Made by a program: the position numbers and the translations under genes
Shown: in pieces, positions 1 through 6,418 of the stretch
Layout: each line of letters begins with the position of its first letter
How positions within the stretch are numbered: position 1 is the first letter of the stretch
Notes under the pieces: generated by a model
Database searches by the model: none
What the model was told of the DNA's origin: nothing
The model's input: the letters and a program-made list of their open reading frames with translations, nothing else
DNA from: an uncultured Lachnobacterium sp.
GTDB lineage: Bacteria > Bacillota > Clostridia > Lachnospirales > Lachnospiraceae
Length of the DNA: 7,265 nucleotides
Assembly (NCBI GenBank): GCA_900549895.1
Contig: URQG01000093.1
Coordinates: 1-7,265 of the forward strand
Direction: 5' to 3'

Positions 1-48
1 CGAGATTACTACGCGTCTCGTGGGCTCGGAGATGTGTATAAGAGACAG
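1..48 (+). other. Nextera P7-side sequencing adapter (artefact)
   Basis: This is not genomic DNA. It reads as the end of the P7 primer (1-6), an 8-base i7 index TACTACGC (7-14), the Nextera read-2 tail (15-29) and the 19-base Tn5 mosaic end AGATGTGTATAAGAGACAG (30-48). The same construct occurs reverse-complemented at the other end of the window, so the pair looks like a terminal inverted repeat. Biological sequence starts at 49. Confidence 0.98.
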
Positions 49-86
49 GGGCAGAAAAAGGCGTAGAATAAGAAATAAATTACCAC

Positions 87-92
87 TATATT
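87..92 (+). promoter_or_regulatory. Possible -10 box for the AbiE pair
   Basis: TATATT lies in an AT-rich leader, 25 bases before the preferred start at 118. Transcription would begin near 98-100. That would leave the ATG at 97 off the transcript and keep the ATG at 118 on it. The hexamer 17 bases upstream (TAGAAT, 64-69) is a poor -35 match, so the call rests mainly on the -10 and its position. Confidence 0.25.
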
Positions 93-103
93 TTTTATGG
101 AGC

Positions 104-109
104 GGAAAG
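104..109 (+). promoter_or_regulatory. Ribosome binding site deciding the AbiEi start
   Basis: GGAAAG lies 8 bases before the ATG at 118. The in-frame ATG at 97 has only a run of T before it and no Shine-Dalgarno-like sequence. This favours the downstream start, although GGAAAG is itself an imperfect site. Confidence 0.45.
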
Positions 110-117
110 TAACGACA

Positions 118-738
118 ATGAACAATCGGACAAAATTAGCGCAGCAAACCTTGGATGAGATTCTGAAACTGATCGAGGAGCAGGGAGGAATTGTTAAGAA
201 AGAACAATTTACAGAACTGGGAATTGACTATCGGAGAATCCTTGATTTTGTACAGAGCGGAGATCTCGTGCGCATTAAGAACGGATATTACACGGATCGG
301 ATCGATCGCTTTACGGAGGAAGAACTGGTCGCCAGGCTTTTTAGTGATGCGAGACTTTGTATGGAGAGTGCGCTCTATGCGTATGGATATATTTCACAGA
401 AACCATATGCCTGGCATCTGGCGGTAGATAAAAACACATCGAAGTCACGATTCAAGATGGACTATCCGAAGATCATTCCTTATTATACGGAACCGGATGC
501 GCTTGAACTCGGATCGACCGAGATTACCATGAGTGGGCAGCAGTTTTTGATCTATGACAGGGATCGTGTGATCTGTGACTGCCTGAAGTATGAGACAAAG
601 CTGGAGCGCGAAGTGTTCAAGGAGGCTTTGCAATCCTATATCCGCGACTCGCAGAAAGATATCTCTGCATTGATGGCATATGCACGTGCCCGGAAAGTGG
701 TGGGCAAGGTGCAGAGTATGATCGGGGTATGGCTGTAA
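118..738 (+). CDS. abiEi: AbiEi-family antitoxin / winged-helix regulator
   Basis: The product is a likely cytoplasmic 206-residue protein of the AbiEi antitoxin family. In type IV AbiE toxin-antitoxin systems this protein represses its own operon and counteracts the AbiEii nucleotidyltransferase. Residues about 10-60 form the typical N-terminal winged helix: a helix, then GGIVKKEQFTELGI, then a second helix, ending in the wing-like LVRIKNGYY. The C-terminal part (about 136-206) has the family pattern LIYDRDRVICDCLKYE, a helical stretch and LMAYARARKV near the end. An in-frame ATG at 97 would add seven residues, but it lacks a ribosome site. The next gene starts 13 bases after the stop, which fits the bicistronic antitoxin-toxin order. 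The family call comes from recalled sequence pattern, not a search. A stand-alone regulator of the same fold is the alternative. Confidence 0.8.
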   Translation: MNNRTKLAQQTLDEILKLIEEQGGIVKKEQFTELGIDYRRILDFVQSGDLVRIKNGYYTDRIDRFTEEELVARLFSDARLCMESALYAYGYISQKPYAWHLAVDKNTSKSRFKMDYPKIIPYYTEPDALELGSTEITMSGQQFLIYDRDRVICDCLKYETKLEREVFKEALQSYIRDSQKDISALMAYARARKVVGKVQSMIGVWL

Positions 739-751
739 GGAGAGTGTCTGT

Positions 752-1663
752 ATGAAAGTCGGAGTGTGTGAGGCACAGCAATTAAAGGAACGCGGAGAAA
801 AGTTGGGACTTACTTTGGCGGATACTCTTTTTGGTTATATGATCGAGGATGCGCTGCTTCGCATCTATGGATCGCCTTATGGAGAATACCTGTGGCTGGA
901 GAGCCGGGAAATCTTCGGTGCGCAGGCGTATCAAAAGAGAGCCGAGGAAGCGATTCGTTTTCTCTATCAGCCTGCGGAGCGTGCGATCGCGCCGGAGAAA
1001 TTATGTCCGGGGCAGAAGCTTTCGGTCGCTTTATGCGAAGAGATGGTGCGTGAAATCTTTGCAGCAGATAATGCGCAGCAGATCAGCTGGAGTGGGAAGG
1101 CGTCGGAAACGAATGGGATCTTCTGTCTGCATCTGACCGGAAGTTATAAAGAGATGCAGGTTCCGCTTTGTCTTACGCTGCACAGCGTGGAGGCACAAAA
1201 TCAGAGACCAGGCAAGCGGGAAAAAGAGTTGACCGTATTGGGACATCGGAAACTTACATACTATGTGTATGCGCCGGAGAACCGGTTAAGTAAAGATCTG
1301 TTTGAGATTATGGATAAGCTGGAACTGGTTGGTGATATGGGGTGTTACAGTCGCGTCTATCAGGTACTTTGCCGGGAACCGCTAAGCGGGAGATATGTGC
1401 TTGAAGAATTAAATGCGCTTACCGAAGCTTGTCCGAAGGTTCGCAATAAGCAGCGGCTTACGCAGCTTGCGGAGTATGAATCGTATGCCTATATGCGTAA
1501 ACGGTGGGAGAAATATGCACGTAGTCATGGCCAAAGGGATGTTGCATGGATCGATGTAATTCATCTTATATTGAACTTTTTAACGCCCGTGTGGGAGAGC
1601 CTGTGCGAGAATGCTATCTTTTTCGATGACTGGATGCCGGAACTCGGACGATTCCTGGGATAG
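752..1663 (+). CDS. AbiEii-like nucleotidyltransferase-fold protein, probably catalytically inactive
   Basis: This 303-residue protein sits in the toxin position after AbiEi, with AGGAG (738-742) overlapping the AbiEi stop. Its outline matches the AbiEii/AbiGii (DUF1814) family. An N-terminal LKERGEKLGLTLADTL helix leads into a LLRIYGSPYGEYLWLE stretch where active members have LKGG. The segment KLTYYVYAPENRLSKDLFEIM (168-188) matches the region around the family's AEK. The C-terminal WEKYARSH...VIHLILNFLTPV (252-280) is typical. The expected catalytic features seem lost: the glycine pair reads LES, the RxTxDxD stretch reads RAEEAIRF (63-70), AEK reads LSKD (179-182), and RxKDFYD reads CYSRVYQV (198-205). 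The frame is intact, so this is not an obvious pseudogene. Family membership is inferred from pattern memory. A divergent protein of unknown function is the alternative. Confidence 0.65.
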   Translation: MKVGVCEAQQLKERGEKLGLTLADTLFGYMIEDALLRIYGSPYGEYLWLESREIFGAQAYQKRAEEAIRFLYQPAERAIAPEKLCPGQKLSVALCEEMVREIFAADNAQQISWSGKASETNGIFCLHLTGSYKEMQVPLCLTLHSVEAQNQRPGKREKELTVLGHRKLTYYVYAPENRLSKDLFEIMDKLELVGDMGCYSRVYQVLCREPLSGRYVLEELNALTEACPKVRNKQRLTQLAEYESYAYMRKRWEKYARSHGQRDVAWIDVIHLILNFLTPVWESLCENAIFFDDWMPELGRFLG

Positions 1664-1697
1664 CGGATAAGTTTAGGATCAGGTGTTCCGCAATAAT

Positions 1698-1701
1698 GGA
1701 G
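1698..1701 (+). promoter_or_regulatory. Ribosome binding site deciding the decarboxylase start
   Basis: GGAG lies 6 bases before the ATG at 1708 and itself overlaps the in-frame ATG at 1696. The upstream ATG has only a weak AGG about 12 bases away, so 1708 is the better start. Confidence 0.5.
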
Positions 1702-1707
1702 AAATTT

Positions 1708-3117
1708 ATGATAGAAGAGAAATTAAGAGAGCTTGCACAGTCCAACGTGTATCCGTTTCATATGCCGGGGCACAAGCGGCAGCTGAGCGGCTTCTTTCCA
1801 TATGAACTTGATATCACGGAGATTGAGGAGTTTGACAATCTGCATCACGCAGAGGGCATTCTTCTTGAGGCGCAGCAACATGCCGCACAGATGTATGGTT
1901 CGCAAAAGGCGTATTATCTCGTCAACGGAAGTACCTGTGGTATTCTTGCAATAATCAGTGCAGCAACGACAAGAGGCGGCAGGATTCTTGTGGCGCGCAA
2001 TTGCCATAAGGCGGTCTACAATGCCATCTATCTCCGTCAGCTTCGCGCGGAGTATGTGTACCCCGTTGCGACGCATTACGGAATCCAGGGGCAGATTCTT
2101 GCATCGGATGTAGAGAAGAAGCTGGAAGAATATCCGGATATCGAGGCAGTTGTGATTACTTCACCAACATATGATGGGGTGGTTTCGGATGTTCAGTCGA
2201 TTGCAAAACTCGCGCATGAACATGGTGCTGCACTTATCGTGGATGAAGCCCACGGTGCGCATTTCGGTCTGGATGAAGTTTTCCCGGATAATGCGACCAT
2301 TCTTGGTGCGGATGCCGTTATCATAAGTGTGCACAAGACACTTCCCGCACCGACACAGACGGCACTGCTGCATCTGTGTTCGGATTGGATCGATGCAGCG
2401 CGTGTGGAGAGATTCCTTGGAATCTATGAGACAAGCTCGCCTTCGTATGTGCTGATGGCGGGCATCGAGGAGAGTCTGCAACAGGCGCAAAAGGCGCGGG
2501 GCAGACGGATGGAAGAATATGTAAGCTTATTGCGCAAATTCCGTGAGCAGACAGGAGCGCTTACCGTCATTCGAGTTCCGGATGCAAAAGATTTTACAGA
2601 AGAAGAGGCGTTTGACTATGATATCGGAAAGATTCTGATCGAGACGAACGGGGCACTCTCCGGCAAGAAATTGCAGGAGATTCTTCTGAATCGGTATGGA
2701 CTGCAGACAGAGATGTCGAGCGGAAATTATGTGTTGGCGATGACTTCGTTTATGGATACGAAGGAAGGCTTTGAGCGGCTGGCAGCAGCGCTGAAGGAAA
2801 TCGATGCAGCCTTGACCGGAAGTAAGAAAAAGGAAATTTTCTCGCCGAAAGAGATTTACCGGCAGCCGGAGAAAGCAATGGAGATCGATGAGGCACAGGA
2901 TGGTGGGGCGGAATGTATCACTTTTTCCGGGGCAGAGGGAGAAGTGTGTGCGGATTATATTTATCTGTATCCGCCGGGAATTCCGGTGATCGTGCCGGGT
3001 GAGGTATTTGACGTACAGACGTTGGATGCGATTCAAAAGTGCCAGAAACTCGGGCTGGACGTGGAAGGATTGCCGCAGGCAGACCGGGTTAATGTAGTAA
3101 TTTCCAAGAGAAATTAA
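1708..3117 (+). CDS. Orn/Lys/Arg decarboxylase-family PLP enzyme (YaaO-like)
   Basis: This is a cytoplasmic pyridoxal-phosphate enzyme of fold type I, 469 residues from the preferred start. Numbered from that start, it opens with the family signature YPFHMPGHKRQ (15-25). A cofactor-binding loop VNGSTCGILA (72-81) and RNCHKAVYNAI (97-107) follow. IVDEAHGAHFG (177-187) carries the Asp that contacts the pyridine ring, and SVHKTLPAPTQTA (207-219) carries the Schiff-base Lys210. The C-terminal domain has YLYPPGIPVIVPGE (419-432). It lacks the N-terminal wing domain of the long enterobacterial inducible decarboxylases and has the length of the short Firmicute form. Members decarboxylate lysine, arginine or ornithine to start polyamine synthesis, but the sequence does not settle the substrate. 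YaaO holds the same slot ahead of tmk-yaaR-holB in Bacillus subtilis. An in-frame ATG at 1696 would add four residues. Confidence 0.9.
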   Translation: MIEEKLRELAQSNVYPFHMPGHKRQLSGFFPYELDITEIEEFDNLHHAEGILLEAQQHAAQMYGSQKAYYLVNGSTCGILAIISAATTRGGRILVARNCHKAVYNAIYLRQLRAEYVYPVATHYGIQGQILASDVEKKLEEYPDIEAVVITSPTYDGVVSDVQSIAKLAHEHGAALIVDEAHGAHFGLDEVFPDNATILGADAVIISVHKTLPAPTQTALLHLCSDWIDAARVERFLGIYETSSPSYVLMAGIEESLQQAQKARGRRMEEYVSLLRKFREQTGALTVIRVPDAKDFTEEEAFDYDIGKILIETNGALSGKKLQEILLNRYGLQTEMSSGNYVLAMTSFMDTKEGFERLAAALKEIDAALTGSKKKEIFSPKEIYRQPEKAMEIDEAQDGGAECITFSGAEGEVCADYIYLYPPGIPVIVPGEVFDVQTLDAIQKCQKLGLDVEGLPQADRVNVVISKRN

Positions 3118-3121
3118 TGAT

Positions 3122-3150
3122 TTGCGAATGCATAACTTATATACTATAAT
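3122..3150 (+). promoter_or_regulatory. Candidate sigma-A-type promoter before the kinase gene
   Basis: A consensus -10 TATAAT (3145-3150) has a -35 candidate TTGCGA (3122-3127, four of six consensus bases) exactly 17 bases upstream. It sits in the short AT-rich gap after the decarboxylase stop. The -10 ends only 15 bases before the kinase ATG. A normal start near 3157 would fall inside the AGGAGA ribosome site (3155-3160) and leave a leader of about 9 bases. It may therefore be a real promoter with a very short leader, or a chance AT-rich match. Confidence 0.4.
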
Positions 3151-3165
3151 AAATAGGAGAGATTT

Positions 3166-3762
3166 ATGGGCAAGATTTACTGTGTCATGGGGAAGAGTTC
3201 CTCTGGCAAGGACAGTATTTATCATCAGATCATGGAAAAAGGCGTACTTGCATTAAAGCCGATCATTCCGTATACGACCAGACCGATCCGGGAGGGGGAA
3301 CAGGATGGGCGCGAGTATCATTTCTGCACGGAAGAAACAGTGCAAAAGCTTCAGGATGCGGGACGCATCATTGAGCTTCGCGCATACAATACCGTATATG
3401 GAGTGTGGAAGTATTTCACGGTCGATGATGAGCGGATCGATCTGGCGAACAATCATTATATGTATATTGTGACGCTGGAAGGTTATACCAGAATCAGGGA
3501 ATACTTTGGAAAGGACCATGTTGTGCCGATCTATATTGAGGTAGAGGACGGCGAACGGCTGATGCGTGCGATCGCAAGGGAACGTCAGCAGGAAGTGCCA
3601 AAGTATGAGGAGATGTGCCGGAGATTTCTTGCGGACAGCGCGGATTTTTCCGAGGCGAAACTGGCGGAGGCCGGGATCGGGCGCCGTTTTACAAACAACG
3701 ATTTCGGGGAGACTGTCCGGGAAGTGACTGCTTATATTGCAGATAGCATCGCGGCAGAGTGA
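3166..3762 (+). CDS. Guanylate-kinase-like nucleotide kinase
   Basis: This 198-residue soluble P-loop kinase matches the guanylate kinase family in length and layout. It has an N-terminal phosphate loop MGKSSSGKDS (8-17). The GMP-binding signature TTRPIREGEQDGREYHF (37-53) fits the family's TTRxxRxGExxGxxYxF. YGVWKYF (78-84) matches the YGT region, and an arginine-rich lid RAIARER (134-140) follows. Guanylate kinase converts GMP and ATP to GDP and ADP. The Walker A loop is atypical: Ser replaces the usual second Gly, and Asp follows the catalytic Lys15. It lies where Bacillus subtilis has thymidylate kinase (tmk), but the GMP signature argues against tmk. The main gmk of Firmicutes usually sits elsewhere, so this may be a paralogue with changed substrate. 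AGGAGA (3155-3160) lies 5 bases before the ATG. Confidence 0.85.
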   Translation: MGKIYCVMGKSSSGKDSIYHQIMEKGVLALKPIIPYTTRPIREGEQDGREYHFCTEETVQKLQDAGRIIELRAYNTVYGVWKYFTVDDERIDLANNHYMYIVTLEGYTRIREYFGKDHVVPIYIEVEDGERLMRAIARERQQEVPKYEEMCRRFLADSADFSEAKLAEAGIGRRFTNNDFGETVREVTAYIADSIAAE

Positions 3763-3771
3763 GGAATTGCT

Positions 3772-4212
3772 ATGGATATAAAGGTAAATGACATCAGTCA
3801 GGTCAATCAGGTGCCGGAGGCAGCCAAGACCGTGGAAGGGGATGGCTCGTTTAAGTTTACGCTTGCGAGTGCGATCACCGATGCGGATCTGCAGGCAAAA
3901 GTCGATGCACTGCTCAGTGACATCACGACACAGGGAGAACTGATCGCCCGGCATATGGATATTCGCGATATGAAGAAGTATCGCGGGCTCGTTAAGGATT
4001 TCTTAAATGAAGTGGTATATCGCTCGCATAAGTTTTCGCGAGAGAATTTTTTGGACCGACGGGGAAGGCACCGTGTGTACGGAATCATCCGTCTGGTCGA
4101 TCAGAACCTCGATGAACTGGCAAGTGAGCTGGTATCGGATGAGAAGGACCATTTGAAGATTTTGGCTAAAATCGGTGAGATCAAGGGACTGCTCCTTGAT
4201 ATTCTCACGTAA
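3772..4212 (+). CDS. yaaR: YaaR family protein (DUF327)
   Basis: This 146-residue, mostly helical protein of unknown biochemical role belongs to the YaaR/DUF327 family. The visible family pattern is an N-terminal polar stretch, then SFKFTLASAI (26-35), ITTQGELIARHMDIRDMKKYRGLVKDFL across 51-78, and VVYRSHKFSRENFLDRRGRHRVYGII across 81-106. A closing helix LKILAKIGEIKGLLLDILT (128-146) ends with the typical KGLLLDIL. No membrane segment or catalytic motif is visible. The ribosome site GAGGA overlaps the stop codon of the kinase gene, and the ATG follows 9 bases after that stop, so translation is probably coupled. Its place directly before holB is conserved in Bacillus and relatives and supports the call. 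A role linked to replication or to RicT is only suggested by context. Confidence 0.9.
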   Translation: MDIKVNDISQVNQVPEAAKTVEGDGSFKFTLASAITDADLQAKVDALLSDITTQGELIARHMDIRDMKKYRGLVKDFLNEVVYRSHKFSRENFLDRRGRHRVYGIIRLVDQNLDELASELVSDEKDHLKILAKIGEIKGLLLDILT

Positions 4213-4242
4213 CGCTTTTTCATAAAAACAGGAGGGACAGCT

Positions 4243-5232
4243 ATGGCAGGTTTTAAGGATATCGTAGGAAATGAACAGATTATCGAGCACTTGCAGAATG
4301 CGATCGCCCTCGGCAAGGTATCTCACGCATATATCTTAAACGGACCGGAAAAGTCCGGCAAGATGATGATCGCGGAAGCATTTGCGATGGCATTGCAGTG
4401 TGAGGGCGAGGGGGAGAGGCCTTGTTTGCATTGTCGATCCTGTAAGCAGGCAATCGACCACAATCAGCCGGACATTATCTATGTCTCACATGAGAAGCCG
4501 AACACGATCGGTGTGGATGATATCCGTATGCAAATTAATAATGATGTTGATATCAAACCGTATAGCAGCCGCTACAAAGTCTACATTGTGGACGAGGCTC
4601 AGAAGATGAACCAGCAGGCGCAGAACGCTTTGCTGAAAACGATCGAGGAGCCGCCGGCTTATGCGGTTATCATGCTTTTGACAACGAATGCGGACAGTTT
4701 TCTGCCGACCATTCTTTCAAGATGCATTACCTTAAATATGAAGACCGTCAAGGAAGATGTCATTCGGGATTATCTGATGAAGCAGTATAAGATTCCGGAT
4801 TATCAGGCGGATGTGTGTGCCGCTTTTTCGCAGGGAAATGTGGGCAAAGCGATCCAGCTTGCGTCTTCGGAGGATTTCGGCGAACTGAAGAGTTCGGTGC
4901 TTCAGCTGATGAAGCGGCTCGATGAGATCGATGTCTATGAGATGACGGCAGCAGTCAGGCAGATCAGCGAGTATAAGCTGACGATCAATGACTATTTTGA
5001 CCTTATGACCATCTGGTTTCGGGATGTGTTATATATGAAAGCAACCAACGATGTAAACGGCCTGATCTTCAAGGATGAGGTCTATGACATAAAAAAACAG
5101 GCAGCTAAGAGATCGTACCAGGGAATCGAGACGATTCTTCAGGCACTTGAAACCGCGAAGGTTCGTCTGAATGCGAATGTCAATTTCGATCTGGTAATCG
5201 AATTGCTCTTATTGACCATTAAGGAGAATTAA
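4243..5232 (+). CDS. holB: DNA polymerase III delta prime subunit (clamp loader)
   Basis: The product is a 329-residue AAA+ clamp-loader subunit that works with DnaX and HolA to load the beta sliding clamp onto primed DNA. The N-terminal FKDIVGNEQIIEHLQNAI and SHAYILNGPEKSGK are typical. A four-cysteine zinc site is formed by C53, C61, C64 and C67. Walker B is VYIVDEAQKM (113-122), followed by QAQNALLKTIEEPP and the SRC motif (159-161) that supplies the trans arginine finger. Walker A GPEKSGKMM (34-42) keeps Gly39 and Lys40 but has Met where Ser or Thr normally binds magnesium, so ATP hydrolysis here is doubtful. That fits a delta prime role rather than DnaX, as does the lack of long DnaX C-terminal domains. 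A strong AGGAGGG (4230-4236) lies 6 bases before the ATG. Confidence 0.93.
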   Translation: MAGFKDIVGNEQIIEHLQNAIALGKVSHAYILNGPEKSGKMMIAEAFAMALQCEGEGERPCLHCRSCKQAIDHNQPDIIYVSHEKPNTIGVDDIRMQINNDVDIKPYSSRYKVYIVDEAQKMNQQAQNALLKTIEEPPAYAVIMLLTTNADSFLPTILSRCITLNMKTVKEDVIRDYLMKQYKIPDYQADVCAAFSQGNVGKAIQLASSEDFGELKSSVLQLMKRLDEIDVYEMTAAVRQISEYKLTINDYFDLMTIWFRDVLYMKATNDVNGLIFKDEVYDIKKQAAKRSYQGIETILQALETAKVRLNANVNFDLVIELLLLTIKEN

Positions 5233-5233
5233 C

Positions 5234-6328
5234 ATGACAAAAGTTGTAGGAATACGTTTTCAGCGCGCGGGCAAGATCTATTATTTTGACCCACTCGATT
5301 ACGATCTGGAAGTCCCGATGCATGTAATCGTAGAGACCGCGCGTGGTGTGGAGATGGGAACTGTCCTGATCGCACCGAAGGAAGTGGAGGACGACCAGGT
5401 CGTTCAGCCACTGAAGCCTGTCATCCGCGTCGCAACGGATGAGGATGAGAAAGTGATGGAGCGCAACAAGGAGAAGGAAGTGGAAGCGTTTGCCATCTGC
5501 AAGGACAAGATTGCAAAGCACGGGCTTGAGATGAAGCTCGTTGCAGCAGAGTATACCTTTGATAATAATAAGCTTCTCTTTTACTTTACTGCAGACGGAC
5601 GAATCGATTTCCGCGAGCTGGTAAAGGATCTGGCTTCGGTGTTCCGTACCAGAATCGAGCTGCGCCAGATCGGTGTCCGTGACGAGACGAAGATGCTCGG
5701 CGGAATCGGAATTTGCGGAAGGGAGCTTTGCTGTAAGTCTTATCTGACGGATTTTGTTCCGGTATCGATCAAGATGGCAAAGGAACAGAATCTCTCCCTG
5801 AATCCAACCAAGATTTCCGGTGTGTGCGGAAGGCTGATGTGCTGCCTGAAGAATGAGCAGGATACGTATGAGTATCTGAACAGTCGTCTTCCATCGGTTG
5901 GCGATTATGTTACAACTCCAACCGGAATGCGCGGTGAGGTACAAAGCGTCAGCGTGCTGCGCCAGCTTGTGAAAGTTGTTGTCGATAATGGTGATGAGAA
6001 AGAGTTACAGGAATATTCGGTAGATGATCTTAAGTTTACGCCGAGAAGAAGGAAAGATGTGCGTGTGACCGAGGAAGAGTTAAAAGAACTTGAAGGTCTG
6101 GAGGACGCAGGGGATAATACATCGGAAAAGAACGGTTCCGATAAGAATTACTCTGACAGAAAGCAGGATAGGCAAAACGATCGTCTGGGTCAGGATGGTG
6201 AGAATCGCAATCGCCGCGGAGGAAGAGGTCGCCGTAATTATGATAAGCGGGATCATCAGAATCGTGGTGGTGCAAAACGTGACGAGCAGGGCAACCAAAG
6301 TCATGAGAGTCAGAAAAGTGACAATTAG
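5234..6328 (+). CDS. ricT: RicT/YaaT (PSP1 domain) regulatory protein with RG-rich tail
   Basis: This cytoplasmic 364-residue PSP1-family protein corresponds to Bacillus subtilis RicT (YaaT). There RicT forms the RicA-RicF-RicT complex, which binds iron-sulfur clusters, assists RNase Y-dependent mRNA maturation and affects sporulation, competence and biofilm formation. The core (about 1-270) shows VVGIRFQRAGKIYYFDP and VIVETARGVEMGTV at the N terminus. Two cysteine clusters follow, ICGRELCC (160-167) and VCGRLMCC (197-204). The six cysteines C161, C166, C167, C198, C203 and C204 are candidate metal ligands. After about residue 280 comes an acidic helix, then a low-complexity tail rich in Asn, Asp, Arg and Gly with RRGGRGRR (327-334). 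The Bacillus protein is about 275 residues, so the tail is extra. AAGGAGA overlaps the holB stop, and the ATG follows one base after it, indicating translational coupling. Confidence 0.92.
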   Translation: MTKVVGIRFQRAGKIYYFDPLDYDLEVPMHVIVETARGVEMGTVLIAPKEVEDDQVVQPLKPVIRVATDEDEKVMERNKEKEVEAFAICKDKIAKHGLEMKLVAAEYTFDNNKLLFYFTADGRIDFRELVKDLASVFRTRIELRQIGVRDETKMLGGIGICGRELCCKSYLTDFVPVSIKMAKEQNLSLNPTKISGVCGRLMCCLKNEQDTYEYLNSRLPSVGDYVTTPTGMRGEVQSVSVLRQLVKVVVDNGDEKELQEYSVDDLKFTPRRRKDVRVTEEELKELEGLEDAGDNTSEKNGSDKNYSDRKQDRQNDRLGQDGENRNRRGGRGRRNYDKRDHQNRGGAKRDEQGNQSHESQKSDN

Positions 6329-6361
6329 GACTGTTTCGGGTATCAGGTTTGATGATGAAGC

Positions 6362-6391
6362 TTGTCGATCAGAAGAATGCTTGGTTACAAT
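6362..6391 (+). promoter_or_regulatory. Weak candidate promoter before the methyltransferase gene
   Basis: TACAAT (6386-6391, five of six -10 consensus bases) has TTGTCG (6362-6367, four of six -35 bases) 18 bases upstream. A start near 6398 would leave a leader of about 20 bases that includes the GGAG site. The gap between ricT and this gene is the widest in the downstream cluster (90 bases), which makes an internal promoter reasonable but unproven. Confidence 0.3.
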
Positions 6392-6406
6392 ATTTGTCAG
6401 TACATT

Positions 6407-6410
6407 GGAG
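6407..6410 (+). promoter_or_regulatory. Ribosome binding site deciding the methyltransferase start
   Basis: GGAG (in GGAGAAG) lies 8 bases before the ATG at 6419. Upstream in-frame starts at 6362 (TTG) and 6377 (ATG) have no comparable site, and the residues they would add do not resemble the family N terminus. Confidence 0.6.
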
Positions 6411-6418
6411 AAGTATGC

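Noticed and set aside
1663..1691. GCGGA/TCCGC inverted repeat after the AbiEii-like gene as a terminator
   Set aside because: The stem is only five base pairs with a loop of about 19 bases, and no T-run follows, so it is unlikely to stop transcription.
2527..3225. A 232-codon open frame on the minus strand across the decarboxylase and kinase junction
   Set aside because: It lies antisense to two recognisable enzymes, has no recognisable motif and has the Cys/His/Leu/Arg-rich look of reverse-frame translation. The similar long minus-strand frames at 3253-3954 and 5219-5944 were dropped for the same reason.
3166..3762. Thymidylate kinase, as expected from the Bacillus gene order
   Set aside because: The TTRPIREGEQDGREYHF signature is specific to guanylate kinases, and the thymidylate kinase DRY/H-type motif is absent.
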